Source: Betaproteobacteria bacterium
Lineage (GTDB): Bacteria; Pseudomonadota; Gammaproteobacteria; Burkholderiales; Rhodocyclaceae
Direction: 5' to 3'
Length of the DNA: 64,000 nt
NCBI GenBank assembly: GCA_009780885.1
Contig: WQZF01000001.1
Coordinates: 124,001-188,000 of the forward strand
Shown: piece after piece, positions 55,050-64,000 of the stretch
How positions within the stretch are numbered: the stretch's first letter is position 1
Layout: the number at the start of each line of letters is the position of its first letter
Notes under the pieces: model-generated
The model's input: the letters and a program-made list of their open reading frames with translations, nothing else
What the model was told of the DNA's origin: nothing
Database searches by the model: none
Made by a program: the position numbers and the translations under genes

Positions 55050-55835
55050 TCAGAACAACGCGGCAAGGCGGGGATACAGCCAGAAACATATCGGCAGGAT
55101 CACTGCCAGCAATGCCCCGGTCATCGCCATGCCGAGCGCGGCGTAGGCGCCTGCTTCGGCATTGACCTGAAGCGCCCGGGCGGTGCCGATACCGTGCGAG
55201 GCGGTGCCGAGCGCGATGCCGACGATTCTCGGATCCTCGATCCGCATCCGGCGCAAGAGCGGCACCCCCAGGATGGCGCCGCTCATGCCCGTGACCATCA
55301 CCGTCGCGACCGTGAGCGAAGGCAGGCCACCCAGGCGTTCCGAGAGCGCGATGGCGATCGGCGTCGTCACCGATTTGGGCGCCAGGGAATGCAGCGTCGT
55401 CGCGTCTCCGCCGAACAGCCATGCCAGCGCCAGGACGCTGGCAGTAGATACCGTCATGCCGACGAAGATTCCCGCGCCGATCCGGACCAGATCCTTGCGC
55501 AGGGCAGGCGTGTGGCGGGCCAGCGGGATGGCCAGCGCCACCGTGGCCGTGCCGAGCAGGAAATGCAGGAATTTCGCACCCTCGAAATAGACGGGATAGG
55601 AAACATCGGCTGCGAGAAGCACTGCGCCGATAAAGACTGGCGCGAGCAACATCGGATTGGAAAGAGGATGTCCTCGACACAGGCGGGCGACGACCTGTCC
55701 CAGCGCGAACGCGCCGAGGGTCAGCGTAAAGCCGAAAAGCGGAGTCGGTTGCAGCCAATGCCAGAAGTTGAGCCAGGCAGAAGAAGGCAATGCTGCGGAA
55801 AAATCCCCGGAAAAAGCCGTCGAAAGCTCGTTCAT
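55050..55835 (-). CDS. cidB: CidB/LrgB-family membrane protein
   Basis: 261 residues from ATG 55835, overlapping the cidA stop by 4 bp (ATGA). Polytopic, with the LrgB signatures LAPKSVTTPIAIALSERLGG and GTASHGIGTARALQ. LrgB/CidB proteins with their LrgA/CidA partner affect murein hydrolase activity, cell death or pyruvate/overflow transport in other bacteria. The exact substrate here is unknown. Confidence 0.9.
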   Translation of the reverse strand: MNELSTAFSGDFSAALPSSAWLNFWHWLQPTPLFGFTLTLGAFALGQVVARLCRGHPLSNPMLLAPVFIGAVLLAADVSYPVYFEGAKFLHFLLGTATVALAIPLARHTPALRKDLVRIGAGIFVGMTVSTASVLALAWLFGGDATTLHSLAPKSVTTPIAIALSERLGGLPSLTVATVMVTGMSGAILGVPLLRRMRIEDPRIVGIALGTASHGIGTARALQVNAEAGAYAALGMAMTGALLAVILPICFWLYPRLAALF

Positions 55836-56206
55836 CGCGCGCTCTCCGTGCCGGCCTGCGTTTTGCGGGCATCCTTTCTTCCCAGCCACTTCATCGTCCA
55901 CGCCGCAGCGGCGATTCCTGCCAGGGTGCTGAGGACGATCAGCAGAAAAAGCCACCAGCCATCGCTGGCAATGCGCTGCCTCTGTTCAATGACCCCCACC
56001 GCAGCGGGAATGAAGAACACCGGCAGGTAATTGAAAATGCCCTGCGCCATCGCCTCAAGCTTTTTCGGCCTCGGCAAGCGGGCGATCAACCAGAACCACA
56101 GCAACAGCATTCCCAGCACCGTGCCGGGAACCGGCAAGGCCAGAAGACGCGCAAGGGTCTCGCCGAGCAATTGCAGCAATAGAAGAAAAAACAGACTCTC
56201 GACCAT
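55832..56206 (-). CDS. cidA: CidA/LrgA-family holin-like protein
   Basis: 124 residues, four predicted helices. Motifs LPVPGTVLGMLLLWFWL and LPVFFIPAAVGVIEQ define the CidA/LrgA family. Start ATG 56206. First gene of the cidA-cidB operon, with a LysR regulator divergently transcribed 103 bp away. Confidence 0.9.
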   Translation of the reverse strand: MVESLFFLLLLQLLGETLARLLALPVPGTVLGMLLLWFWLIARLPRPKKLEAMAQGIFNYLPVFFIPAAVGVIEQRQRIASDGWWLFLLIVLSTLAGIAAAAWTMKWLGRKDARKTQAGTESAR

Positions 56207-56309
56207 GATTTTTCCAATGAGGGCGCTAGTGTATTGTTGACGCCAGAAGAAAGAAACGGGCTTAAAATAAATTCATTTTGTACGAAAAGTAAAGGATGGA
56301 AAAACTGCC

Positions 56310-57239
56310 ATGCCTTCCTTCAAACAGATCTCGGCCTTTGTGCTCACCGCGACCAAAGGCAGCCTGTCCGCAGCGGCGAAAGCCGAGCAGGTCACGCCAG
56401 CGGTCATCAGCCGCCGGCTCGACGCGCTGGAAGCTCGCCTGGGCGTACGCCTGATCCTGCGCACCACACGCCGCCTGCAATTGACGCACGAGGGCCAGGC
56501 TTTTCTCGACGACTGCCAGCGCATCCTCAATGAACTTTCCAACGCCGAGGAAAGCGTTGCGCAAGGCGGGGCGCGGGCGCGCGGGCATCTGAAAATTTCG
56601 GCGCCGGCAGGTTTCGGGCGCCGGCACGTTGCGCCGCTGGTTGCCGAGTTCATGGAAACGAATCCGGAAATCAGCATTCACCTCGATCTGACGGATCGCC
56701 TGGTCGACCTCGTCAACGAAGGCGTCGATTGCGCCGTGCGCATCGGCGAGTTGAGCGATTCGAGCCTGATCTCGTTGCGGCTGGCAGAAAACCGCCGCCT
56801 TGTCGTCGCCAGCCCGGAATATCTGGCGCAGCATGGGTTGCCGCAGACGCCGGAGGATCTTGTCCTGCACGATTGTCTCCTGCTGGAGCCGCAGCGCGGC
56901 TGGACCTTCAGCGCCGCCAGCGCCAGCCGAAGCCGCAAGCAGGCGGCGGCCACCGTGATCCTCAAGGTCTCGGGCCGCCTGCAATGCAACGATGGCGCCG
57001 TCCTGCGCGAGTGGGCGCTGGCCGGACGCGGCCTGGCCTGGCGTTCGGAATGGGAAGTCGGCGACGACCTGCGCGCAGGCCGCCTGGTCAGCGTTCTCGA
57101 CGACTACGCGGCCCCGCCGGTCGGCATCCACGCGATTTTCCCGCAGCGCCGCCATTTGCCGCTGCGGGTTCGGCTTTTTGTCGACTTTCTCAGGGAATCC
57201 TGTGGGCAGACGGGGATTTGGGGGGATTTCGCGCCCTAA
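56310..57239 (+). CDS. LysR-family transcriptional regulator
   Basis: 309 residues. Winged helix-turn-helix at about 5-62 (FVLTATKGSLSAAAKAEQVT, PAVISRRLDALEARLGVRLI), then a periplasmic-binding-protein-like effector domain (89-295). Divergent from cidA-cidB, the layout of CidR-type regulators, so it probably controls that operon (inference). The intergenic AATAAATTCATTTTGTACG region may hold its site. The C-terminus is slightly extended (GQTGIWGDFAP). Confidence 0.9.
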   Translation: MPSFKQISAFVLTATKGSLSAAAKAEQVTPAVISRRLDALEARLGVRLILRTTRRLQLTHEGQAFLDDCQRILNELSNAEESVAQGGARARGHLKISAPAGFGRRHVAPLVAEFMETNPEISIHLDLTDRLVDLVNEGVDCAVRIGELSDSSLISLRLAENRRLVVASPEYLAQHGLPQTPEDLVLHDCLLLEPQRGWTFSAASASRSRKQAAATVILKVSGRLQCNDGAVLREWALAGRGLAWRSEWEVGDDLRAGRLVSVLDDYAAPPVGIHAIFPQRRHLPLRVRLFVDFLRESCGQTGIWGDFAP

Positions 57240-57276
57240 CCGGCGCCAGGCTTCGGCGGGCCAGATGCGCAGGCGC

Positions 57277-57825
57277 TCAGTTGGCCCTGCGGCAAGCCTC
57301 TATTCGCTCGAAAATATGCACAAGATTCCCCGGTTCCATGTCCGAGATATCTACCTCATACCTGAGAAGAATTCTCGCGCAATAGTCCTGCCACTCCTCG
57401 CCAAAATCCATCAGGCTCGATTCGTCGCTGACGAAGCACTCGCTGAACTCGTGCCCGAGAATCGGGGGGAAAAAGTCGGCCGCCAATGCTTCAAACCGCG
57501 AAATTCGATCGGTGCTTGCGAAGCTGATCGGAACCCTGGTTCCCGGGCGAGGGAGCGGGCAATCCTTCGCATGCCTTGCAAAAGCTTCGCGAAGATCATC
57601 GAGCGCTTCACTCCCCGTTTCCCCAAGACCGACCATAGGCGGCCAGTGGATGATGCGCGCCGCGTATTTGGGCAGTTCGGTATCGTCCGGGTTCATGCGC
57701 TGCATCCGGATCTCTATCGGATAGTCCTCGAAGTCCCACGCGGTCTTCGTAAACGAGCGAAGCCACTTCGACAGCGCCTTGAGGGAACGCCGGGTTTTCC
57801 GCATAAGCTGCCAGTTTCGTTGCAC
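57277..57825 (-). CDS. Unknown protein linked to vapBC
   Basis: 182 residues from GTG 57825, chosen because AGGAAGG lies 5 bp upstream; a TTG at 57852 that overlaps the vapC stop is possible too. Features: basic N-terminus (MRKTRRSLKALSKWLRSF), a middle with IHWPPMVGLGETGSEALDDLREAFARHAK, loosely like HicB-type or ParD-like small folds, and an acidic, aromatic C-terminus (GEEWQDYCARILLRYEVDI). No family recognised. Same strand as vapB-vapC and 23 bp after vapC. Confidence 0.6.
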   Translation of the reverse strand: MQRNWQLMRKTRRSLKALSKWLRSFTKTAWDFEDYPIEIRMQRMNPDDTELPKYAARIIHWPPMVGLGETGSEALDDLREAFARHAKDCPLPRPGTRVPISFASTDRISRFEALAADFFPPILGHEFSECFVSDESSLMDFGEEWQDYCARILLRYEVDISDMEPGNLVHIFERIEACRRAN

Positions 57826-57848
57826 CTTAGCCTTCCTGCGCGAGTCGG

Positions 57849-58250
57849 TCAAATAGCAGGGGTTTCATGAAGCCAGTTTTCAATTTTCAGTCCGTGGGGA
57901 ACGTATATTTTGAAATCATCCTCGTTATTTGTAACGAGGGCAGCGTCAAGGCTTATCGCGTGTGCCGCAATCATCCTGTCCAGATTCGCCTTCCTGTTCG
58001 GAAAGAGTTCCGTGAGTTTTCCATACATGCTGCCTTGCTCAATACCGAAAGAAGAAACATCCAATATGGACAAGAGTCGCTGGACAATCTCAATTCCATC
58101 TTTTGTGATGCCGCAGCAAAGTTCAGCCCATGTAATTGAACTGATGGTGATTTCACCTTTCCTGAATTGGTTGAATTTATCAACGACTGTCCGGGGCGGC
58201 TGCTTTCTGATCAGGTAGATGCAAATATTGGTGTCAAGCATGTATTTCAT
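57849..58250 (-). CDS. vapC: VapC-family PIN-domain toxin
   Basis: 133 residues. A PIN-domain RNase; relatives cleave tRNA or rRNA. The acidic active site is complete: D6 (MLDTNI), E43 (WAELCCG), D91 (NLDRMIAAHA) and D111/D112. The start ATG at 58250 overlaps the vapB stop (ATGA). Near its end, PHGLKIENWLHE is typical of VapC. Confidence 0.92.
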   Translation of the reverse strand: MKYMLDTNICIYLIRKQPPRTVVDKFNQFRKGEITISSITWAELCCGITKDGIEIVQRLLSILDVSSFGIEQGSMYGKLTELFPNRKANLDRMIAAHAISLDAALVTNNEDDFKIYVPHGLKIENWLHETPAI

Positions 58251-58507
58251 GACCAGTCTCTTTCCGTCTCTTCGAATTCCGGACGTTCCCCAATGAAATA
58301 ATCCTTCAGGGCGTGGAGGAGTTCAGGCACATCGCCAAGCCTCTTTTCTTTCGGTTCGACGATGATGCGATCTCCTTCCCGGATAACCACAAGTTCCGTT
58401 TTGGGAGGGAAGGCCATATTCGTCGGGATGCGTACAGCAGGCGAATTGCCGGCCATGAATTGACGGGTGATGAAGGTTTTTGTTCTGTCGGTGCTTGTTC
58501 GAGCCAT
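58247..58507 (-). CDS. vapB: VapB-family antitoxin (AbrB-type)
   Basis: 86 residues from ATG 58507 with AGGAGG upstream. The N-terminal SpoVT/AbrB swapped-hairpin domain (AGNSPAVRIPTNMAFPPKTE, GDRIIVEPKE) binds DNA; the C-terminal part (ERPEFEETERDWS) should neutralise VapC. Autoregulation of the vapBC promoter is typical. Confidence 0.9.
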   Translation of the reverse strand: MARTSTDRTKTFITRQFMAGNSPAVRIPTNMAFPPKTELVVIREGDRIIVEPKEKRLGDVPELLHALKDYFIGERPEFEETERDWS

Positions 58508-58564
58508 GATCTTGCCTCCTGCTTGTTGGAACAGGTTATCACAATAAGGGCATTGTGCAAGACA

Positions 58565-58640
58565 TTTTCTAAATTAGACTAAAAAATTCATTGTTCAATA
58601 CTACTACAGTAGCGAAGCATTATTTAAGTAATTTAGAAAA
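58565..58640 (-). repeat. AT-rich 76-bp intergenic element, copy 11
   Basis: Ends TTTTCTAAATT (58565-58575) and AATTTAGAAAA (58630-58640). Core TACTACAGTAGCG at 58602-58614. Located between vapB and the leuA remnant. Confidence 0.9.
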
Positions 58641-58665
58641 TATACCCCCCGGCTTCCCGCCAAAC

Positions 58666-58692
58666 GGAACGCGGGCAAGATGCCCGCGTTCC
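58666..58692. repeat. Perfect hairpin GGAACGCGGGCA-AGA-TGCCCGCGTTCC
   Basis: 12-bp stem, 3-nt loop, 27 bp after the leuA-remnant stop in its direction of reading. No T run, so terminator function is doubtful; it may be another palindromic repeat. Confidence 0.6.
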
Positions 58693-58718
58693 CGTGCAAT
58701 GCAAACCCGGTGTTTTGC

Positions 58719-58850
58719 TCAAACGCCGCCCTGCGGATTGATCCGCTCTTCCGGCAGGTGCAGCCGGTTGAGCGCGTTGAGGTAAGCCTTGGCGGAAGCG
58801 ATGATGATGTCGGTATCGGCGCCGTTGCCGATTTTGGAACAAACGCGCAG
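58719..58850 (-). pseudogene. leuA: 3'-end remnant of 2-isopropylmalate synthase (leuA)
   Basis: About 40 C-terminal residues end in a proper stop (TGA at 58719-58721): IGNGADTDIIIASAKAYLNA and LNRLHLPEERINPQGGV. This matches the C-terminal regulatory end of LeuA (GxGxxTDIxxxSAKAxxxxLN). The same frame stays open up to the hsdR stop, but the residues before it (about 58850-58904) do not look like LeuA. No start or ribosome-binding site. The rest of leuA is absent here, so it is either a truncated gene or a duplicated tail left when the neighbouring region was inserted. Confidence 0.65.
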
Positions 58851-58904
58851 ATACGCGAGTTTGTAGCGTTGGTGCACTGGCGGCGAATCATCGCGGGGAT
58901 CTGC

Positions 58905-61900
58905 TTACACCAGCCCCAGATACTTCTCGAAGAAAGCCGTCAGCCTTTCGATAACGCCCTGCTTTCTTGCTGCTCTGCCACCGCCGAACCGGGAAACAGG
59001 CGGCAGGATTCTGTCCAGATCGGTGCCGGTAGTTCTCATGGCGCCGTCCCGGAAAGAATTGTCGACATAGCGGCGAGTCTCCTCCGGCTTCAGGTTTTCT
59101 GCCGCGATCAGGGAGGACAAATCTCTTTCCTTTTGTTCCTGCACAAATTTTTGCCAGTCGTCGTCCACCTGGGTTGAGGTATTGACCCGCTCGATGAAGC
59201 CTTCGATAAGCGCCTTCTTGCTCCGAAGCTCCATGCTGGAACTGACCGCCTTTTCAATCGCCGCGAGTATGCTGATATCCGTGCAGTTCGTTTCGTGATA
59301 TTTGGCTACCAGCATGAGGATGTAATCAATGTTCACCTCGATCTGTTTGATCAGCTCGATCTCGAAAACAATATCGTCGTTGATGTTCTCCTTGTCTGCA
59401 TCCTTGCCTCGGGTGAAGGATTGGTACAGGTCGATATAGATGCTTTGGTAATCCTGAAAATCCCGTTCGGACAAAATTTCGTTGCCCGCGAATTCATCAA
59501 AGGAAGTCAGGATGTTTTTCATCCGCAGGATTGCGCCAAACAGGTTGATAAATTCTTTTTGCCTTGTTTCCCCGATGATACTGGCATTCAGGGGGAAGTC
59601 CGCAACAAGTCTTTCGATGAGTTCCTTGTATCCTGGCTTGTGCTTTCCTTTTTCCTCGTATCCGTTGTAATAGTCGCCATAGGTTTTGAGCAGGACGATC
59701 CCGCCCGCCTCGCGGTCGCCAAACAGGGCAATGGCGTCGTCGGTGGCCTGTTTCAGGTCGCGGAAGCAGATGATGTTGCCAAAGGTCTTGACGGAATTGA
59801 GGATGCGGTTGGTGCGGGAAAAAGCCTGAATCAGGCCGTGTTGCCTCAGATTCTTGTCTACCCAGAGCGTATTGAGTGTGGTCGCGTCAAAGCCAGTCAG
59901 GAACATGTTGACGACGATCAGCAAGTCGACCTCGCGCTTCTTTACTTTGTCTGACAGGTCTTTGTAGTAATTCTGGAACTTGTCCGCCGAGGTGTCGAAG
60001 TTTGTGTTGAATGCGGCGTTGTAGTCGGCGATGGCCTTTTCCAGAAAGTCTCGGGAGGTCTGATCCAGTCTGTCGTTCTCGAAGCCCTCATCCGGAAACC
60101 CATCTTCCGGATCATCCTCGTTGGCGCTGAAACTATAGATCGTGGCAATGCGCAGATTCCGCCCGCTCTCCGCAAGCTGCCGCCTGAATTCCTCGTAATA
60201 GGCCATTGCCATCGGAATGGAGGCGACGGCGAAGATGGAATTGAAGCCCATTAGCCGCTTGCCCTTGACGGTGTAGGAACTTTGACGCTTGGTTTTCTGG
60301 TCGAAGTGTTCGAGGGCGTATTTCACGATTTCCTGCACGCGCTCCAGCGCGGACAGAGCTTTTTCCGCGTCGATGGCGCGGACTTTTGCATCCTGCACGT
60401 CCGGCGACATCTTCACCGTGTTGACGTAGTCGATGCGGAAGGGCAGCACATTGCCGTCATTGATGGCGTCTACGATGGTGTAGGTGTGCAGCTTCCTGCC
60501 GAACGCCTGTTCGGTCGTGCGCAGGAGCGGGTTGCCGCCATATCCGGCGTTTTTCGGGAAGATCGGCGTGCCGGTAAAGCCGAAGAGGTGATAACGCTTG
60601 AACGCCTTGGTAATTGTCCGGTGCATTTCGCCGAACTGTGAGCGGTGGCACTCGTCGAAGATCAGCGCGATATGCTTGCTGAATACGAGGTGTCTTGGGT
60701 TTCTGCTGATGAAAATATCCAGCTTCTGGATCGTGGTGATGATGATCCGGGCGTTCTCGTCTTCCAGTTGGCGCTTGAGCACTGCCGTGGAGGTATTGGA
60801 ATTGGCCGCGCCTTTCTCGAAGCGGTCGTATTCCTTCATGGTTTGGTAGTCGAGGTCCTTGCGGTCGACCACGAACAGTACCTTGTCCATGCAGGGCAGG
60901 GCGCTTGCAAGCTGTGCCGTTTTGAAGCTCGTCAGGGTTTTGCCGCTGCCGGTGGTGTGCCAGATGTACCCGCCGCCTTCTACCGTGCCATAGTTTTTGT
61001 AGTTGGACGCAATCTGGATTCTGGAGAGAATCCGCTCGGTTGCCGCGATCTGGTACGGGCGCATGACGAGCAGCAATTGTTCCGTAGTGAATACGCAATA
61101 GCGGGTAAGAATATTCAGGACGGTGTGCCTGGCAAAGAAGGTTTTGGCGAAGTCCGTAAGGTCGGCGATGGTCTTGTTGGCGCCGTCCGCCCAATAGCTC
61201 GTGAATTCAAAGCTGTTGCTGGTTTTCTTGGAGCGGCCCGGGGCAGATTTTCCTGCGCTGCCGCCTGTTTCCCTGATGTGCTGGTCGCGGGTGGTGTTGC
61301 TGTAATACTTGGTGTGCGTGCCGTTGCTGATGACGAAGATTTGCACATACTCATACAGCCCTGAAGCGGCCCAGAAGCTCTCCCGATGGTAGCGTTTGAT
61401 CTGGTTGAACGCCTCGCGGATGGCAACGCCGCGCCGCTTCAGTTCGACGTGTACCAGCGGCAGGCCGTTAACCAGTATCGTCACGTCGTAGCGGTTCTCA
61501 CGCGCCCCGCCTGCCTCCTCGTACTGGTTGAGCACTTGCAGGCGGTTGTTGTGAATGTTCTTCTTGTCGATCAGGGAAATGTTTTTGCTGCTGCCATCGT
61601 CGCGCTTGAGGATTTGCACATGGTCGGCCTGTATCCGGCGGGTTTTTTCCGCGATGCCCTCGTTTTCGCCGGAGATGGATTTGCGAAAGAAGTCTTCCCA
61701 CTCGGCATCGGAAAATGCGTAATTGTTCAGGGCTTCCAACTGGCGGCGCAGGTTGGCGGTCAATCCTGCCTCGTTGGAGACTTTGATGTATTCGTATCCC
61801 TGGCCTTGCAGCAGCTTGATGAAGCTTTGCTCAAGCATGCTTTCGGACTGATAGGAGTCCTCCGCCCGCAGGCTTGGCGTGTATTCCGCGACCACCGTGG

Positions 61901-61933
61901 ATTCGTTGTCGGCGGCGACGATGTGGTATTGGC

Positions 61934-61937
<4 letters not shown>
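58905..61937 (-). CDS. hsdR: Type I restriction enzyme, R subunit (EcoR124-like)
   Basis: 1010 residues, the type IC length. N-terminal PD-ExK nuclease (VTILVNGLPLVHVELKRRGV, with QxxxY motif NQIKRY). Helicase motifs: Walker A TTGSGKTLTS, DEAD-like FDECHRSQFGE, FTGTPIF, and motif VI-like QAFSRTNRI. Together with HsdM and HsdS it would translocate and cut unmodified DNA. The start ATG overlaps the hsdS stop (ATGA). It ends AFFEKYLGLV. All catalytic motifs look intact. Confidence 0.95.
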
Positions 61938-63176
<1,239 letters not shown>

Positions 63177-63187
<11 letters not shown>

Positions 63188-64000
63188 CGCCCCCCTTGTC
63201 TGATTTGTCCGCTTCTTTTTTCTTTGTTAATTTCCGCAGAGACTTGTCAAAATCAGAAATGACTTTCTGCGTTTTATTGAAAATCTCATATTCCTCATCT
63301 GCTTTTGCATCGGCCTCTGCTTTGGATATTTTTCCTTTGTCCGATAAGATCTTGAACTTTCTAAACGCCAAAAACTCGTTCACGCTTTCTGCAAACTCAT
63401 TCATGGTGAATATGTTTTCACCTTCGATTAAATCTTCGATGTAATCGAAATACCCCGTTACCGCACGTTCCAGGCGCCTTATCTCTTTTTCGGACAAATA
63501 ATTTTTTGCAATGGTCACATCCGATTTCAAAATGCGGCCATCGGGGGCTTTTTTCCAGGTCGTCAATCCCATGTGCTCCCTGTTGCTGTCAGCACTTGCA
63601 TAAATTATTTCTGCGGCCGTTTGTCCCGCTATCGCGTAATGAAATTTGTTTTGTATGGTCGCATAAAATTCTTGTGTAACTGACGAACTCCTGTCGTAGT
63701 CTATACTGCATTCGGCAAAAATGTCGGTTATTTGCTGCCAAATCCTGCGCTCGCTTGCGCGGATTGAACGAACTCGCTCCAGTAATTCCCTGAAGTAATC
63801 CTTGCCAAAAAAGTTTTGCCCTTGTTTTAGCCGTTCATCATCCAGCACGAACCCCTTCTGAATGTATTCCTTTAAGGTTTTTGTCGCCCAAATCCTGAAT
63901 CGCGTTGCCTGCCCGGAATTCACGCGATAGCCTACGGAGATAATGGCGTCAAGGTTATAGAACTTCGTTGCGCTCGTTTGAGTCTTGTCCGCAATCGCGC
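63177..64000 (-). CDS. RhuM-family protein in the type I R-M operon (N-terminus cut by window edge)
   Basis: 274 codons are visible up to the right edge, where the frame is still open. KTQTSATKFYNLDAIISVGY and RVNSGQATRFRIWATKTLKE are the RhuM core (KilA-N/Fic-associated virulence RhuM family), followed by YIQKGFVLDDERLKQG. The C-terminus is Lys/Asp/Glu-rich (KKKEADKSDKGGDDE). RhuM-like genes often sit within type I R-M operons between hsdM and hsdS; role unknown. Base composition is clearly AT-richer than the rest of the window. Confidence 0.85.

Noticed and set aside
58604-58891. Open frame with CTNATNSRI resembling the aconitase-family SCTNSRI motif
   Set aside because: Chance match in a different frame from the LeuA-like tail; no further homology.

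Overview
The window is a 64 kb piece of a GC-rich proteobacterial chromosome, most likely a denitrifying betaproteobacterium (Rhodocyclales-like). This is inferred from gene order (dciA/M23 peptidase/secA/argJ, fmdB/DUF502/aspS, polA with a DUF2782 gene nearby, nadD/rsfS, BPSS1780-family membrane proteins), from the heme d1 genes nirF-nirDL-nirG-nirH, and from base composition. No rRNA, tRNA, CRISPR array, transposase or prophage was recognised.

Layout. 1-5.5 kb: metG (cut by the left edge) diverges from apbC and dcd, followed by two tandem secreted DUF4124-like paralogues. 5.5-8.1 kb: a large PLP-dependent Arg/Lys/Orn decarboxylase and a small membrane protein. 8.7-17 kb: accA, tilS, dciA, an M23 peptidase, secA, argJ. 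17.4-20.6 kb: the heme d1 operon on the minus strand. 20.6-27 kb: uppP, dsbB, an RstAB-like two-component system and priA, which has no canonical start codon where its conserved N-terminus begins. 27-33 kb: an HDOD protein, the fmdB-DUF502-aspS operon, a YwqK-like secreted protein and zapE. 33-38 kb: a repeat-rich island with two tandem paralogous secreted proteins whose leaders and terminators are duplicated too. 38-42.5 kb: aceK, rnk, icd and a Spy-like periplasmic protein. 42.6-53.4 kb: yqjDEK-like genes, a Band 7 protein, hupE, polA, a LOG-family hydrolase, DUF2782, two BPSS1780 proteins, nadD, rsfS and a SprA-related putative metalloprotease. 53.4-57.2 kb: aceB, cidB-cidA and a divergent LysR regulator. 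57.3-64 kb: an accessory region with vapBC plus an unknown gene, a leuA 3'-end remnant, and a type I restriction-modification operon (hsdR, hsdS, a RhuM-family gene cut by the right edge; hsdM presumably lies outside).

Genes that plausibly work together: icd and its kinase/phosphatase aceK, with aceB as part of the glyoxylate shunt; nirDL, nirG, nirH and nirF in heme d1 synthesis for cytochrome cd1 nitrite reductase; cidA/cidB with the LysR regulator; accA for fatty-acid synthesis; secA and dsbB for export and oxidative folding.

Two observations stand out. First, eleven intergenic copies of a 76-80 bp AT-rich element occur here. Each has inverted-repeat ends (TTTTCTAAATT / AATTTAGAAAA) and an off-centre core CGCTACnGTAGTG always about 33 bp from one end and 43 bp from the other. 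I do not recognise this family. Second, hsdS carries an in-frame tract of 18 GACA tetranucleotides just after three 12-bp TAEL-type linker repeats. Gain or loss of one unit would stop translation within a few codons, so the restriction specificity looks phase-variable.
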